DNA of 64,000 bases, taken from contig JACPVS010000010.1 in the NCBI GenBank assembly GCA_016197365.1, forward strand, positions 124,001-188,000, in the 5' to 3' direction. The notes below the pieces were generated by a model that saw only the letters and a program-made list of their open reading frames with translations, ran no database searches and was not told where the DNA came from. The DNA is from Mycolicibacterium cosmeticum (GTDB taxonomy: Bacteria > Actinomycetota > Actinomycetes > Mycobacteriales > Mycobacteriaceae). Shown one piece after another: positions 8,419 through 17,743 of the stretch; position 1 is the stretch's first letter; each line of letters begins with the position of its first letter. The position numbers were made by a program, and so were the translations under genes.

Positions 8419-9444
8419 ATGGCAGCTGCGCAACGCGAACCGAACGTCGTCGTCCTGGGTGGTGGATCGTGGGGCACCACCGTGGCGTCGATCTGCGCCA
8501 GGCGCGGACCGACCCTGCAGTGGGTGCGATCCGAGGAGACCGCCAAGGACATCAACGAGAATCACCGCAACTCCCGGTATCTCGGCGACGAGGTGGCGCT
8601 GCCCGACGGACTGCGGGCCACCACCGACTTCTCCGAGGCCGCCAACTGCGCCGACGTGATCGTCATGGGCGTGCCCTCGCACGGCTTCCGCGGCGTGCTG
8701 CAGGAGCTGGCGAAGGAGCTGCGCCCGTGGGTCCCCGTCGTGTCGTTGGTCAAGGGCCTGGAACAGGGCACCAACATGCGGATGAGCCAGATCGTCGACG
8801 AGGTGCTGCCCGGGCACCCGGCCGGCATCTTGGCCGGACCCAACATCGCACGCGAGGTCGCGGAAGGCTATGCCGCCGCAGCCGTCCTGGCGATGCCGGA
8901 CCAGCACCTCGCCGCTAACCTGGGACAGTTGTTCCGCACCAGGCGATTTCGTACATACACCACCGATGACGTGGTGGGTGTCGAGATGGCCGGCGCGCTG
9001 AAGAACGTCTACGCGATCGCGGTGGGCATGGGCTATTCACTGGGCATCGGTGAGAACACCCGGGCCATGGTGATGGCTCGTGCGGTGGCCGAGATGTCCA
9101 AGCTGGGCGTGGCCATGGGCGGTCATCGTGACACCTTCGCCGGCTTGGCCGGAATGGGCGACCTGATCGTCACGTGTACCTCGCAGCGCAGCCGCAACCG
9201 GCACGTCGGCGAACAGCTCGGGCAGGGCAAGACGGTCGAAGAGATCATCGCCTCGATGAACCAGGTGGCCGAAGGCGTGAAGGCCGCCTCGGTGATCATG
9301 GAATTCGCCAAGGAGTGCGGGATCACCATGCCGATCGCGCGGGAGGTCGACGGGGTGATCAACCACGGCGCCACGGTCAAGGACGCCTACAACGGCTTGA
9401 TGGTCGAGAAGCCCGGCCATGAGGTACACGGCTCCGGATTCTGA
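8419..9444 (+). CDS. gpsA: Glycerol-3-phosphate dehydrogenase [NAD(P)+]
   Basis: Makes sn-glycerol 3-phosphate from dihydroxyacetone phosphate for phospholipid synthesis in the cytosol. The 341-residue length fits. The N-terminal Rossmann fold has VVVLGGGSWGTT; the catalytic domain contains GPNIAREVAEG, the Lys of MAGALKNVYAIAVGM, and the GLAGMGDLIVTCTSQRSRN signature. It is the counterpart of M. tuberculosis Rv0564c (gpdA1). It is divergent from the broken hydrolase gene and closed by a hairpin at 9453. Confidence 0.93.
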   Translation: MAAAQREPNVVVLGGGSWGTTVASICARRGPTLQWVRSEETAKDINENHRNSRYLGDEVALPDGLRATTDFSEAANCADVIVMGVPSHGFRGVLQELAKELRPWVPVVSLVKGLEQGTNMRMSQIVDEVLPGHPAGILAGPNIAREVAEGYAAAAVLAMPDQHLAANLGQLFRTRRFRTYTTDDVVGVEMAGALKNVYAIAVGMGYSLGIGENTRAMVMARAVAEMSKLGVAMGGHRDTFAGLAGMGDLIVTCTSQRSRNRHVGEQLGQGKTVEEIIASMNQVAEGVKAASVIMEFAKECGITMPIAREVDGVINHGATVKDAYNGLMVEKPGHEVHGSGF

Positions 9445-9452
9445 AATGCATT

Positions 9453-9481
9453 GACTCCCTCCCCCTTTCGGGGAGGGAGTC
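9453..9481. terminator. Terminator between gpsA and secreted-protein gene
   Basis: A perfect 12-bp stem (9453-9464 with 9470-9481, GACTCCCTCCCC and its complement) with a 5-nt CTTTC loop. It lies between convergent genes and probably serves both. Confidence 0.85.
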
Positions 9482-9494
9482 GCGCAATGCAGGT

Positions 9495-9710
9495 CTAGCG
9501 GCCTTCGAGGGCGGCGATGCGGGCCGGGCCGTGGTGGCCGTGCCAGCCGGGCTGGGCGGACGGCGCCGGGTGCGCCTTGACCTCGGGGCTGTAGGAGTAG
9601 CCCGGGCCGACGGGGGTCTGAGTGGCCGCGGCGGCGGTGCCGGCCAGGCCGAGTGCTCCGGCGCCGATGATGCCGACGGTGCAGATTCCGAGTGCGAGGT
9701 TCTTCATCAT
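9495..9710 (-). CDS. Small secreted protein (71 aa)
   Basis: The ATG at 9710 follows AAAGGA at about 9-10 nt. Residues 1-28 form a Sec signal peptide (MMKNLALGICTVGIIGAG then AGTAAAA). The mature peptide is about 43 residues, Pro/Gly/His-rich with two His pairs (WHGHHG), and has no known domain. Longer in-frame starts up to 9860 add an unlikely polar leader before the signal peptide and were not used. The 10-kb area has two more exported proteins of unknown function. Confidence 0.65.
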   Translation of the reverse strand: MMKNLALGICTVGIIGAGALGLAGTAAAATQTPVGPGYSYSPEVKAHPAPSAQPGWHGHHGPARIAALEGR

Positions 9711-9999
9711 TTCTGGTAATCCTTTGCGTGAGTGGCTTTCTCCGTTGAGATAAGAATGCCCGGATTCACGCGGGCGATCTGTCGGGTGACCGGTGGATGC
9801 ACCCGGTGAAGTCGTTGTCCCCCGATCAGGGGAAGCGGTGCAAGCCCCGCGAGTGTGCACACAGAGCGCGATGGGGCGCGAAACGACGATCTGACGGCAC
9901 GCTCGGCGCCCCGACTCGTTGACTTGTCGATGGTGGCGCAGAAGTGCGAGTAACTACCGCCCTGACGGACGAGTCAACGCGCGAGCGCGCAAGGGGCCA

Positions 10000-10551
10000 T
10001 CAGTTGAAGAACGGGTTCCGATCGGTGCCCTCGGGCCGGTCCACCAGAGGGTTCGTCTGGTTCAGGATGAAGCTGCCCGTCGGGCTGAGCACGAACCCGG
10101 ACTGGTCGAACGAGTTCTGGCAGGTGGTCATCACACCGTCGGTGCCGCAGGTGATGTTCTTGTAACTGATCTTCTGGTTCGGCAGCAGCGGGTTGATGCG
10201 CCCGACGAGCGATGCGTAGATCGGCGCGCCGCTCTGCGCAAACGCGGGCGGTCCGACCTGTCCGCCGGTGACGACGTTCGCAGCTTGCGGCGGGGCCGGG
10301 ATCTGACCACCGCAGCCGTAGTCACCGGTGGTGCGCATCATGATGCAGCTGAGTCCGCCCGGGACGACGAAGGCGTACGCCGAGCCGTCCATCACCGTGA
10401 ACTCCGAGGGCTTCGCCATCGCGAAGCCGCCGATGTTGGGTGGTGGAGGCGGCGCGGGGGCGGGCGCCGGGTCGGCTGTGGCCATGCCGGGCAGCCCGAA
10501 CGCCGCGGCGCTCGCGGCGCTCACCACTGCGATCAGCATCTTGCTCAACAT
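10000..10551 (-). CDS. Secreted protein of unknown function
   Basis: About 183 residues. A Sec signal peptide ends near AT-ADP, followed by a Pro-rich linker (PAPAPAPPPPP) that is typical of mycobacterial exported proteins and may cross the cell wall. The folded part has four Cys, likely two disulfides, and ends NPLVDRPEGTDRNPFFN. I recognise no named domain. The ATG at 10551 is chosen over GTG at 10557 for its spacing to TAGGG. It lies 18 bp from another secreted-protein gene on the same strand. Confidence 0.7.
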   Translation of the reverse strand: MLSKMLIAVVSAASAAAFGLPGMATADPAPAPAPPPPPNIGGFAMAKPSEFTVMDGSAYAFVVPGGLSCIMMRTTGDYGCGGQIPAPPQAANVVTGGQVGPPAFAQSGAPIYASLVGRINPLLPNQKISYKNITCGTDGVMTTCQNSFDQSGFVLSPTGSFILNQTNPLVDRPEGTDRNPFFN

Positions 10552-10569
10552 GGCCACACCCTAACCTGG

Positions 10570-10869
10570 TCACCTCGCGCAGGCCAGATCAACGTAAACA
10601 GTCGTGTACCGCACGACCTCCTGCGTATTGCCGCGCGGGAACGCCTTCAGTTCGGTGATATCCCGGCCGGGACGCACCCCGCTTACGCTGCACTGATCGA
10701 GCGTGCCGGCCCCCACCTTGGTGGTGATGACCTTGTAGCCCTCGGACTCCAACTGGTTGATGGTCTGCTGCGCGGTCGACGGGCCGGTCGGCGCGGCGCC
10801 GGCCGGAGCGGCCAGGGCCAGTCCGGCGGCGGCCAGTCCGACGGGGATGAGTGCGAGCGATCTGAACAT
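10570..10869 (-). CDS. Small secreted protein (99 aa)
   Basis: The ATG at 10869 follows GAAAGGTG at 8 nt. A signal peptide runs from MFRSLALIPVG to APAGA. The mature part of about 75 residues has two Cys and an alpha/beta look: a helix TAQQTINQLESEGY, then KVITTKVG and TTVYVDLAC. It resembles short mycobacterial secreted proteins annotated only as hypothetical. An upstream in-frame start at 11013 would overlap the histidine kinase gene and is rejected. Confidence 0.7.
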   Translation of the reverse strand: MFRSLALIPVGLAAAGLALAAPAGAAPTGPSTAQQTINQLESEGYKVITTKVGAGTLDQCSVSGVRPGRDITELKAFPRGNTQEVVRYTTVYVDLACAR

Positions 10870-10975
10870 GCGATTCACCTTTCGGATATTTTTGAATACC
10901 CTTCCAGGATATTGGCTTTCGGCGCGAAAACCACCAATGCATATCAAATGCAAACAATGGCTATTCAGGGCAAAT

Positions 10976-12445
10976 TCATACCAATTGCGCAGCGGGCACC
11001 AGCGGCAAGACAACCGTGAAAGTCGTTCTTTCAGAAGAGGACTGGACGGTCACGGAGCCCTTGTGCGCCTCGATGATGGACGCAACAATGGCCAGCCCCA
11101 AACCGGTGCTGCCCAAATCCCGAGACCGGGATTTGTCGGCGCGGACAAATCTCCCGAACAGGTTTTGCACCAATTCCGCATCAATTCCCGGACCGTCGTC
11201 GGTGACCGTCAGGAGAGCCCGATCACCGTCGGTGTCCAGCCCGATCGCCACGGTCACGCCGGGCGGCGTGTGCATCCGGGCGTTCGTCAGCAGGTTGCCG
11301 AGCACCTGGTGCAGGCGCGCGCGGTCGCCGCGCACCCAGACCGGTTCCTCGGGCAGCCGCGACACCCAGTGATGTTCGGGTGCCGACACCGCGATGTCAT
11401 TGACCGCGTCGACCACCAGATCGGCCAGATCGACGTCGTCGGTTTCCAGGTCCTGGCCTTCGCCGAGCCGGGTCAGCAGCAGCAGATCGCCCACCAGCCC
11501 CGTCATCCGCCGGGCCTCGGCCTCGATGCGGGCCAGCGCGTACTCCGTTGTCGGCGGCAGGTCGGCGCTGTCCTGCCGGGTCAGCTCCGCGTATCCCTGA
11601 ATCGCGGCCAGCGGCGTGCGCAGCTCATGGCTGGCGTCCATCAGGAACTGCCGGGTCCGCCGATCGGAAGCGGCCAGTTCGGCCAGTGCACTGTCCACGT
11701 TCGCCAGCAGCTGGTTCAGCGCCTCCCCCACCACACCGACCTCGCTGTCCGGGTCGGTGTAGCGCTCCTGCACGCGGGCGTGGATGCGCGGATCGTCGGC
11801 ATCCAGGCGCAGGGTGGCCACCTTGGCCGCAGTGGACGCGACCCGGCGTAGCGGCCGCAGCGCATACCGCACCACGATGACCGTGCCCAGCGCCGTCACC
11901 ACCAATGCGACGACGATGATCGCGGCGAGGGTCATCGTCTTGCGGGCGATCACGTGGTTCGCGCTGTCCAGCGACACCCCGCACAGTAAAACGTCACCGT
12001 CCGTGGATATTTCGCTGGCCAAGCGATACGCCCCCAGCTCCGGCAGCTTCACCGTCCGGGGGCCGGCCGCCGACCAGTCCAGCCCGTCGAGCGCGTCCAC
12101 GACGGCACGCGGCGCCGCGCGTGGTTCCCCGTCGGAGAACACCGCCGACTGCACGACCTCCCCGTCGTGCAGTACCGCAATGAGGTTGCCGGGGGCCTGA
12201 CCCACGAACGCCGACAGCTCGTCGCCGTCGATCACATGCTCGGCGTCATCCTGCTTGAGCTGGAATTTGTGGAAGGAATGGCTGAACGCCGCCAACGACC
12301 GGGACAGTTCGGTGTCGCCCATGGTGCCGACGTAGGTGCGCAGGCTGTACACCGACAGCACGCCGACTGCGAGCAGCACGACGGTCACGATCGCTGTCAC
12401 GCCGAGCACCAACTGCCGGCGCAGCGACCGCGGCCACCAGATCAC
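10976..12445 (-). CDS. Sensor histidine kinase of two-component system
   Basis: A 489-residue membrane kinase. TM1 is near residues 12-33, an extracytoplasmic sensor domain spans about 35-170, TM2 is near 172-192 and is followed by HAMP. The H box is SHELRTPL with His273, followed by N (NLLTNARMHT), G1 (DDGPGID) and GSTGLGLAI motifs. The GTG at 12445 overlaps the regulator stop (GTGA), so the pair is translationally coupled. The sequence resembles TrcS/TcrY-type mycobacterial kinases; the signal is unknown. Confidence 0.88.
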   Translation of the reverse strand: MIWWPRSLRRQLVLGVTAIVTVVLLAVGVLSVYSLRTYVGTMGDTELSRSLAAFSHSFHKFQLKQDDAEHVIDGDELSAFVGQAPGNLIAVLHDGEVVQSAVFSDGEPRAAPRAVVDALDGLDWSAAGPRTVKLPELGAYRLASEISTDGDVLLCGVSLDSANHVIARKTMTLAAIIVVALVVTALGTVIVVRYALRPLRRVASTAAKVATLRLDADDPRIHARVQERYTDPDSEVGVVGEALNQLLANVDSALAELAASDRRTRQFLMDASHELRTPLAAIQGYAELTRQDSADLPPTTEYALARIEAEARRMTGLVGDLLLLTRLGEGQDLETDDVDLADLVVDAVNDIAVSAPEHHWVSRLPEEPVWVRGDRARLHQVLGNLLTNARMHTPPGVTVAIGLDTDGDRALLTVTDDGPGIDAELVQNLFGRFVRADKSRSRDLGSTGLGLAIVASIIEAHKGSVTVQSSSERTTFTVVLPLVPAAQLV

Positions 12446-13224
12446 GCCGGCTCGGTGGACGGTCGCAGCATGTAGCCCACGCCGCGCACGGTCTGGATCA
12501 TCGGCGCCTGGTCGGCATCGACCTTCTTGCGCAGATACGAGATGTACAGATCGACGATGCTGGATTTGCCGCCGAACCCGTAGTTCCACACCCGGTCCAG
12601 GATCTCGGCCCGGCTGATCGCCCGGCCCGGATTGCGCATCAGGTACCGCAGCAGTTCGAACTCCGTGCCGGTCAGCGCGAGTGGCGCGCCCGCCCGGGTG
12701 ACGTCGCGGCTGGCGCCGTCGAGAGTGAGATCGCCGACGGTCAGCACCTCGTCGGCAGGCGGCGTGGTGTGGCTGGAGCGGCGCAGCAGCCCGCGCAGCC
12801 GGGCCACCAGCTCCTCGAGGCTGAACGGCTTGGTCATGTAGTCATCGGCACCGGCGGTCAGCCCGGACACCCGGTCCAGCACGGAGTCCCTGGCGGTGAG
12901 GAACAGGGTCGGGGTGTACCCCTGCGCTTCACGGACCCGCGCCAGTATCTGCATGCCGTCGATGTCGGGCAGCATGATGTCGAGCACCACCACGTCGGGC
13001 TCGGTCTCGTCGAATTTGGCGACGCCGTCGTGACCGCTGTGGGCGACGTCGACCACCCAGCCCTCATAGTGCAAAGCCATCTTGACCAGGTTGGTCAGGG
13101 CAGGCTCGTCGTCCACCAGCAACACCCGGATGGGCGATCCGTCGGCGCGGTGGATCTTGGGCAGTTGGCCGAGAATCGCCTGGCGAGGTTGGTGGGTCCG
13201 AGGAGGTAGCGACATCGTGGCCAT
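12442..13224 (-). CDS. OmpR-family response regulator
   Basis: 260 residues from the ATG at 13224. The receiver domain has paired acidic residues at 38-39 (LLVDDE), phospho-acceptor Asp82 (VVVLDIMLPD), and TARD and TKPF motifs. The C-terminal winged-helix domain includes LTGTEFELLRYLMRNPG and ends TVRGVGYMLR. It is the partner of the adjoining kinase and resembles TrcR/TcrX-type regulators. The divergent gap to the SulP-carbonic anhydrase gene makes that gene a possible target, though this is only positional. Confidence 0.88.
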   Translation of the reverse strand: MATMSLPPRTHQPRQAILGQLPKIHRADGSPIRVLLVDDEPALTNLVKMALHYEGWVVDVAHSGHDGVAKFDETEPDVVVLDIMLPDIDGMQILARVREAQGYTPTLFLTARDSVLDRVSGLTAGADDYMTKPFSLEELVARLRGLLRRSSHTTPPADEVLTVGDLTLDGASRDVTRAGAPLALTGTEFELLRYLMRNPGRAISRAEILDRVWNYGFGGKSSIVDLYISYLRKKVDADQAPMIQTVRGVGYMLRPSTEPA

Positions 13225-13571
13225 ACAACCATTCTGCGGATTTCGCAGCGTACTGTCACGAAGTTCATAGCGAGTTCTTAGACGGTACAACGATATGACC
13301 CAGGTCACCTTTCCTGTTGTCAAGTGACGCGTAACGAAACATTCTGCGGTACATCACTTTTCACAGCACAATGAAAGACAGCACACAGCAGAACATTTGG
13401 GTTGGGTATGCAAGACCGGATCTTCCTTGACCGTCCGCTGAACCGATAAATACGCTGGCTCATAGCAATTGCCCCGCAGAATCTCGTAACTGCCTGCACT
13501 GCACAGTATTTCGATTCCAACGACGACAATGACGTCGTTTGCACCCTCAATCCCGTGATGGGAGTTTTCAC
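13225..13571. promoter_or_regulatory. Divergent regulatory gap between response regulator and SulP gene
   Basis: About 350 bp with no gene, AT-richer than its flanks around 13330-13530. Both neighbours are transcribed away from it, so it should hold both promoters and, given the adjacent response regulator, possibly its binding sites. I could not identify a clear direct repeat of the OmpR type by eye. Confidence 0.5.
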
Positions 13572-15713
13572 ATGCGGCAAACAATTCTGCGATACGACCT
13601 ACCCGCCTCACTGGTGGTATTTCTGGTCGCACTTCCCCTGTCCCTCGGCATCGCCGTCGCATCCGGCGCGCCGGTGCTCGCCGGCCTCATCGCCGCCGCC
13701 GTCGGCGGCATCATCGCCGGCGCGATCGGCGGCTCTCCCCTGCAGGTGAGCGGGCCGGCCGCCGGCCTGACGGTCATCGTGGCCGGCCTGGTGGCCGAGT
13801 TCGGCTGGAAGGTCACCTGCGCGATCACCGTGTGCGCGGGCATCCTGCAGGTGCTCTTCGGGCTCAGCCGGATCGCCAGGGCGGCCCTGGCCATCTCGCC
13901 GGTGGTCGTGCACGCGATGCTCGCCGGCATCGGTATCACCATCGCCCTGCAGCAGGTGCACGTCCTGCTCGGCGGCAGCTCGCACAGCTCGGCGTTGGCC
14001 AACGTCACCGAACTTCCCGGCCAGCTGGTCGCCGCGCACGGGCCCGGCCTGTTCCTCGGCGCCCTGGTCATCGCCATCCTCGTGGGCTGGCGCTGGGTAC
14101 CGGCACGGTTGCGCAAGGTGCCCGGACCGCTGGTCGCCATCGTCGGCGTCACCGCGTTGAGCGTCGTGGCAGCCTTCGACGTGCCCCGCGTCCAGCTCGA
14201 CGGATCCCTGCTGGACGCGTTCGCCCTGCCGGGCCTGCCCGAGGGCAACTGGGGAGCCTTCGCCACCGGCGTGCTCACCGTCGCCCTGATCGCCAGCGTG
14301 GAGAGCCTGCTGTCGGCGGTGTCGGTGGATCGGATGCACACCGGGCCGCGCACCGACTTCGACCGCGAACTGATCGGGCAGGGTGCGGCGAACATCGCCT
14401 CCGGCGCCGTCGGCGGCCTGCCGGTCACGGGCGTCATCGTGCGCAGCTCCACCAACGTCACCGCTGGCGCGAAGACCAGGGCCTCGGCCATCCTGCACGG
14501 CGTTTGGATCCTCGTGTTCGCGGTGCCGTTCGCCGGGCTGGCCCAGCTGATCCCGTCGGCGGCGCTGGCCGGTCTGCTCATCGTCATCGGTATTCAGCTG
14601 GTCAAGGTCGCGCACATCCAAACCGCACGTCGCACCGGCGATCTCGCGGTCTACGTCGTCACGGTCCTGTGCGTCGTGTTCCTCAACCTGCTGGAGGGTG
14701 TGCTCATCGGACTCGCCCTGGCCGTCGCGCTGACAGTGTGGCGCGTGGTGCGCGTCAAGATCGCGGCCGAGGAGGTCGCGGAGAACCAGTGGCGAGTGGA
14801 CATCGAGGGGTCCTGCACCTTCCTCTCGCTCCCGCGGCTCACCAGCGCGCTGGCCACCGTGCCGGCCGGCGCCGACGTGACGGTCGAGTTGTCGGTCGAC
14901 TTCATGGACCACGCCGCACATGAGGCCATCGAGGAATGGCGCCGCCAGCACGAGACGACCGGCGGAACGGTGCATCTGCACGACCTCGGTGCCGTCGAGA
15001 TGGGCAGCGCCGTGGACGGTCCGCCCGAGCGTGGGTTCACCCCGTTCGACAAGCGGTCCGGCGTGGCGCCGTGGAGTTCGTGGCAGCAGAAGCACGTGCC
15101 GTCCATGCTGCACGGCCTGGCGAACTACCACCGCAGGACCGCGCCGGCACTGCGCCCGCACCTCAAGGAACTGGCGGACGTGCAGCAGCCCGAGACGCTG
15201 TTCCTCACCTGCGCCGACTCCCGGGTGGTGCCCAACGTGATCACCAGCAGCGGCCCCGGCGATCTGTTCACCGTCCGCAATGTCGGCAACATGATCCCCG
15301 CCGGCCAGCAGGATGCCTCGGTCGAAGCGGCCATCGCCTTCGCGGTGGATCAGCTGGGCGTGTCCTCGATCGTGGTGTGCGGGCACTCCAGCTGCGGCGC
15401 GATGAAGGCGCTCCTGCACGGAGCTCCGGACGACAAGCACCTGAAATCCTGGCTGGCGCACGGCAACCCGACGTTGGAGGCGTTCCGGCGCGGAAACCAC
15501 CCGGTGGCACGGTCTGCGGCGGCGGCCGGGTTCGGGGAAGCGGATCAGCTGTCGATGGTGAACATCGCCGTGCAGGTGCAGACCCTGGCCCAGCATCCGT
15601 TGCTCACGGCGCATCCGGAGATCGAGGTGATCGGGTTGTTCTACGACATCGCCAGCGCCGACGTCCTGCGGGTCACCCCGACCATCGTCGAGACCCTCGT
15701 CGACGCGGCCTGA
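13572..15713 (+). CDS. SulP-family anion transporter fused to beta-carbonic anhydrase
   Basis: A 713-residue fusion, like Rv3273. Residues about 5-400 form a SulP transporter (RYDLPASLVVFLVALPLSLG start, SGPAAGLT motif, about 10-12 TM segments), followed by a short STAS-like stretch. The C-terminal beta-carbonic anhydrase has zinc ligands Cys547, His605 and Cys608, with Asp549 and Arg551 of CADSR as the catalytic dyad and GHSSCGA around the second ligand site. The fusion suggests bicarbonate transport with CO2/bicarbonate interconversion at the membrane. The ATG at 13572 follows GGGAG; a TTG at 13539 is unneeded. Confidence 0.88.
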   Translation: MRQTILRYDLPASLVVFLVALPLSLGIAVASGAPVLAGLIAAAVGGIIAGAIGGSPLQVSGPAAGLTVIVAGLVAEFGWKVTCAITVCAGILQVLFGLSRIARAALAISPVVVHAMLAGIGITIALQQVHVLLGGSSHSSALANVTELPGQLVAAHGPGLFLGALVIAILVGWRWVPARLRKVPGPLVAIVGVTALSVVAAFDVPRVQLDGSLLDAFALPGLPEGNWGAFATGVLTVALIASVESLLSAVSVDRMHTGPRTDFDRELIGQGAANIASGAVGGLPVTGVIVRSSTNVTAGAKTRASAILHGVWILVFAVPFAGLAQLIPSAALAGLLIVIGIQLVKVAHIQTARRTGDLAVYVVTVLCVVFLNLLEGVLIGLALAVALTVWRVVRVKIAAEEVAENQWRVDIEGSCTFLSLPRLTSALATVPAGADVTVELSVDFMDHAAHEAIEEWRRQHETTGGTVHLHDLGAVEMGSAVDGPPERGFTPFDKRSGVAPWSSWQQKHVPSMLHGLANYHRRTAPALRPHLKELADVQQPETLFLTCADSRVVPNVITSSGPGDLFTVRNVGNMIPAGQQDASVEAAIAFAVDQLGVSSIVVCGHSSCGAMKALLHGAPDDKHLKSWLAHGNPTLEAFRRGNHPVARSAAAAGFGEADQLSMVNIAVQVQTLAQHPLLTAHPEIEVIGLFYDIASADVLRVTPTIVETLVDAA

Positions 15714-15725
15714 CCCCACTGTGAT

Positions 15726-15768
15726 TTGTGCACGTTTCGTAACGCCTGGCGTTACGAAACGTGCACAA
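15726..15768. terminator. Very long perfect hairpin between convergent genes
   Basis: A perfect 20-bp inverted repeat (15726-15745 with 15749-15768, TTGTGCACGTTTCGTAACGC and its complement) with a 3-nt CTG loop. It separates the SulP-carbonic anhydrase and htpX genes and ends 5 bp from the htpX stop. I have an impression that similar palindromes recur in mycobacterial genomes, which needs a search. Confidence 0.8.
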
Positions 15769-15773
15769 GTCGC

Positions 15774-16646
15774 TCAGAGGCGGCGGCCGGCCATGTCCTC
15801 GAGGCGACGGATGCGATCCTCCATCGGCGGATGGGTGGAGAACAGCTTGCCGATCTTCTCCCCCGCCCGGAACGGGTTGGCGATCATCAGGTGCGCCTGG
15901 TCGGCCAGCTGCGGCTCGGGCGGCAGCGGCGCGGCCTGCACACCGTAGGAAATCTTGCGCAACGCGCTCGCCAGGCCCAGCGGGTCACCGGTCAGTTCGG
16001 CGCCGGACTGGTCGGCCTGGTACTCACGGGACCGGGACACGGCCATCTTCACCACCGTCGCGGCGATCGGACCCAGCAGCGAAACCAACAGCATCGCAAA
16101 GGGATTGGTGCCGCCCTCGCGGTTCCCGCCGAACATGCCCGCGAACATCGCGATGTTGGCAAGTGCGGTGATCACCGAGGCCAGCGCACCCGCGACGCAC
16201 GAGATCAGGATGTCGCGGTTGTACACATGCGACAGCTCATGGCCCAGCACGGCGCGCAGCTCGCGCTCGTCGAGGATGCGCAGGATGCCGGTGGTGCAAC
16301 AGACCGCGGCGTTGCGCGGATTGCGGCCGGTGGCGAACGCATTCGGTGCGTCGGTGTCACTGATGTAGAGCCGGGGCATGGGCTGGCGCGCAGTGGTCGC
16401 GAGTTCGCGGACGATGCGGTACATCGCCGGCGCCTGCATCTCGGTGACCGGCTGCGCGTGCATGGCCCGCAGCGCCATCTTGTCGCTGTTGAAGTAGACA
16501 TAGGCGTTCATGCCCACCGCGAACAGCACCGACAGCCACAGAATGGACGGGTTGCGGAACAGCGCCCCGATGAACACGATCAGCGCGGACATGCCGACCA
16601 ACAGCACGAACGTCTTCAACCGATTGGCATGTGGATGCCAGGTCAT
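15774..16646 (-). CDS. htpX: Membrane zinc metalloprotease HtpX
   Basis: A 290-residue M48 protease that degrades misfolded membrane proteins. Two N-terminal TM segments (about 10-50) precede the zinc motif [10 protein letters not shown] (HExxH) and two further hydrophobic stretches; the downstream Glu ligand lies in SREYQAD. The ATG at 16646 follows AGGAAGGG. Homologue of Rv0563, next to the polyprenyl diphosphate synthase gene as in M. tuberculosis. Confidence 0.93.
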   Translation of the reverse strand: MTWHPHANRLKTFVLLVGMSALIVFIGALFRNPSILWLSVLFAVGMNAYVYFNSDKMALRAMHAQPVTEMQAPAMYRIVRELATTARQPMPRLYISDTDAPNAFATGRNPRNAAVCCTTGILRILDERELRAVLGHELSHVYNRDILISCVAGALASVITALANIAMFAGMFGGNREGGTNPFAMLLVSLLGPIAATVVKMAVSRSREYQADQSGAELTGDPLGLASALRKISYGVQAAPLPPEPQLADQAHLMIANPFRAGEKIGKLFSTHPPMEDRIRRLEDMAGRRL

Positions 16647-16711
16647 CTGCTTCCCTTCCTACGAAAGTCCCCGCTCATGTAACGCCGAGCCACCCCCGCA
16701 GGTTCCTGCAC

Positions 16712-17719
16712 CTAGCCGTGCCGGTTGGCGGTGTAGTCCGCCAGCGTTGCCAGTGCGGCCCGCCCGGGGCAGTCGGGCAACAGATCCAACTCGGCGCGGG
16801 CCTGGCGGGCGTAATCGGCCACCGCCTCCTTGGCCCGGGTCATACCAGGGGACCGGCGCAACAAATCCAGCGCCTCCGCGACCTTGTCGTCGTCCTCGAC
16901 CGGACCGGCCAACAACTCCCGAAGCCGGTCGGCGTCGGCACCCTGTTCACGCAGGGCGTACAGCACCGGCAGGGTGTGCACCCCCTCGCGCAGGTCGGTG
17001 CCCGGCAGCTTGCCCGACTCATCGGGGTCGCTGTCGATGTCGATGATGTCGTCGGAGATCTGGAAGGCGGTGCCGACGATGCCGCCGAGCCGGGCCAGCC
17101 GCTCGATCTGCTCCTCGTCGGCGCCGGAGAACGTGGCACCGAACCGGCCGGACGCCACGATCAGGCAGGCCGTCTTCTCGTAGACCACCTTCAGGTAGTG
17201 CTCCACCTCGTCGGCGCCGGTCACCGCGCCGCGGGTCTCGCGCATCTGCCCGGTGACCAGTTGGGCGAAGGTGTCGGCGATCACCCGCACCGCCTCCGGG
17301 CCCAGCCGGGACACCAACCGCGAAGCGGTCGCGAACAAGTAGTCACCGGCCAGGATGGCGATGTTGTTGCCCCACCGGGCGTTGGCGCTGTCGGCCCCGC
17401 GGCGCACCTGGGCCTCGTCCATGACGTCGTCGTGATACAGCGTCGCCAGGTGCACCAGCTCGATCACCGCGCCGGCGATGGCGACGTCGGGGTGATCGGG
17501 CTGCGGCCCCAGCGACGCCGCCAGCACGGTGAACAGCGGCCGGAAGCGCTTGCCACCGGCCTGGAACAGGTGCTGCACGGCCTCGGCCATCAGCTCATCG
17601 GCTTTGCCCAGCTCGGTGGACATCAGATCTTCGACGCGCGCGACCCCCTCACGCACCCGTGCGGCAAACTCCGGGTCCCCGAAGTCCACCCCCGCCACCA
17701 CACTCGCCGGTGTCCTCAT
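16712..17719 (-). CDS. grcC1: Trans-polyprenyl diphosphate synthase (GrcC1-like)
   Basis: 335 residues. Elongates allylic diphosphates with isopentenyl diphosphate; in this locus it probably supplies the menaquinone side chain. Both aspartate-rich motifs are present: DDVMD in LYHDDVMDEAQVRRG and DDIID in FQISDDIIDIDSD, plus GGKRFRP near the N-terminus. The ATG at 17719 is 24 bp from the divergent menJ start, leaving little room for two separate leaders. Homologue of Rv0562. Confidence 0.9.
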   Translation of the reverse strand: MRTPASVVAGVDFGDPEFAARVREGVARVEDLMSTELGKADELMAEAVQHLFQAGGKRFRPLFTVLAASLGPQPDHPDVAIAGAVIELVHLATLYHDDVMDEAQVRRGADSANARWGNNIAILAGDYLFATASRLVSRLGPEAVRVIADTFAQLVTGQMRETRGAVTGADEVEHYLKVVYEKTACLIVASGRFGATFSGADEEQIERLARLGGIVGTAFQISDDIIDIDSDPDESGKLPGTDLREGVHTLPVLYALREQGADADRLRELLAGPVEDDDKVAEALDLLRRSPGMTRAKEAVADYARQARAELDLLPDCPGRAALATLADYTANRHG

Positions 17720-17743
17720 TCGTCCAACATACTGTGAGGCGTT

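Noticed and set aside
13608..15719. 703-codon minus-strand frame opposite the SulP-carbonic anhydrase gene
   Set aside because: Shadow of strong codon bias on the plus strand; product is Asp/His/Arg-rich noise, while the plus frame has clear transporter and zinc-enzyme motifs.
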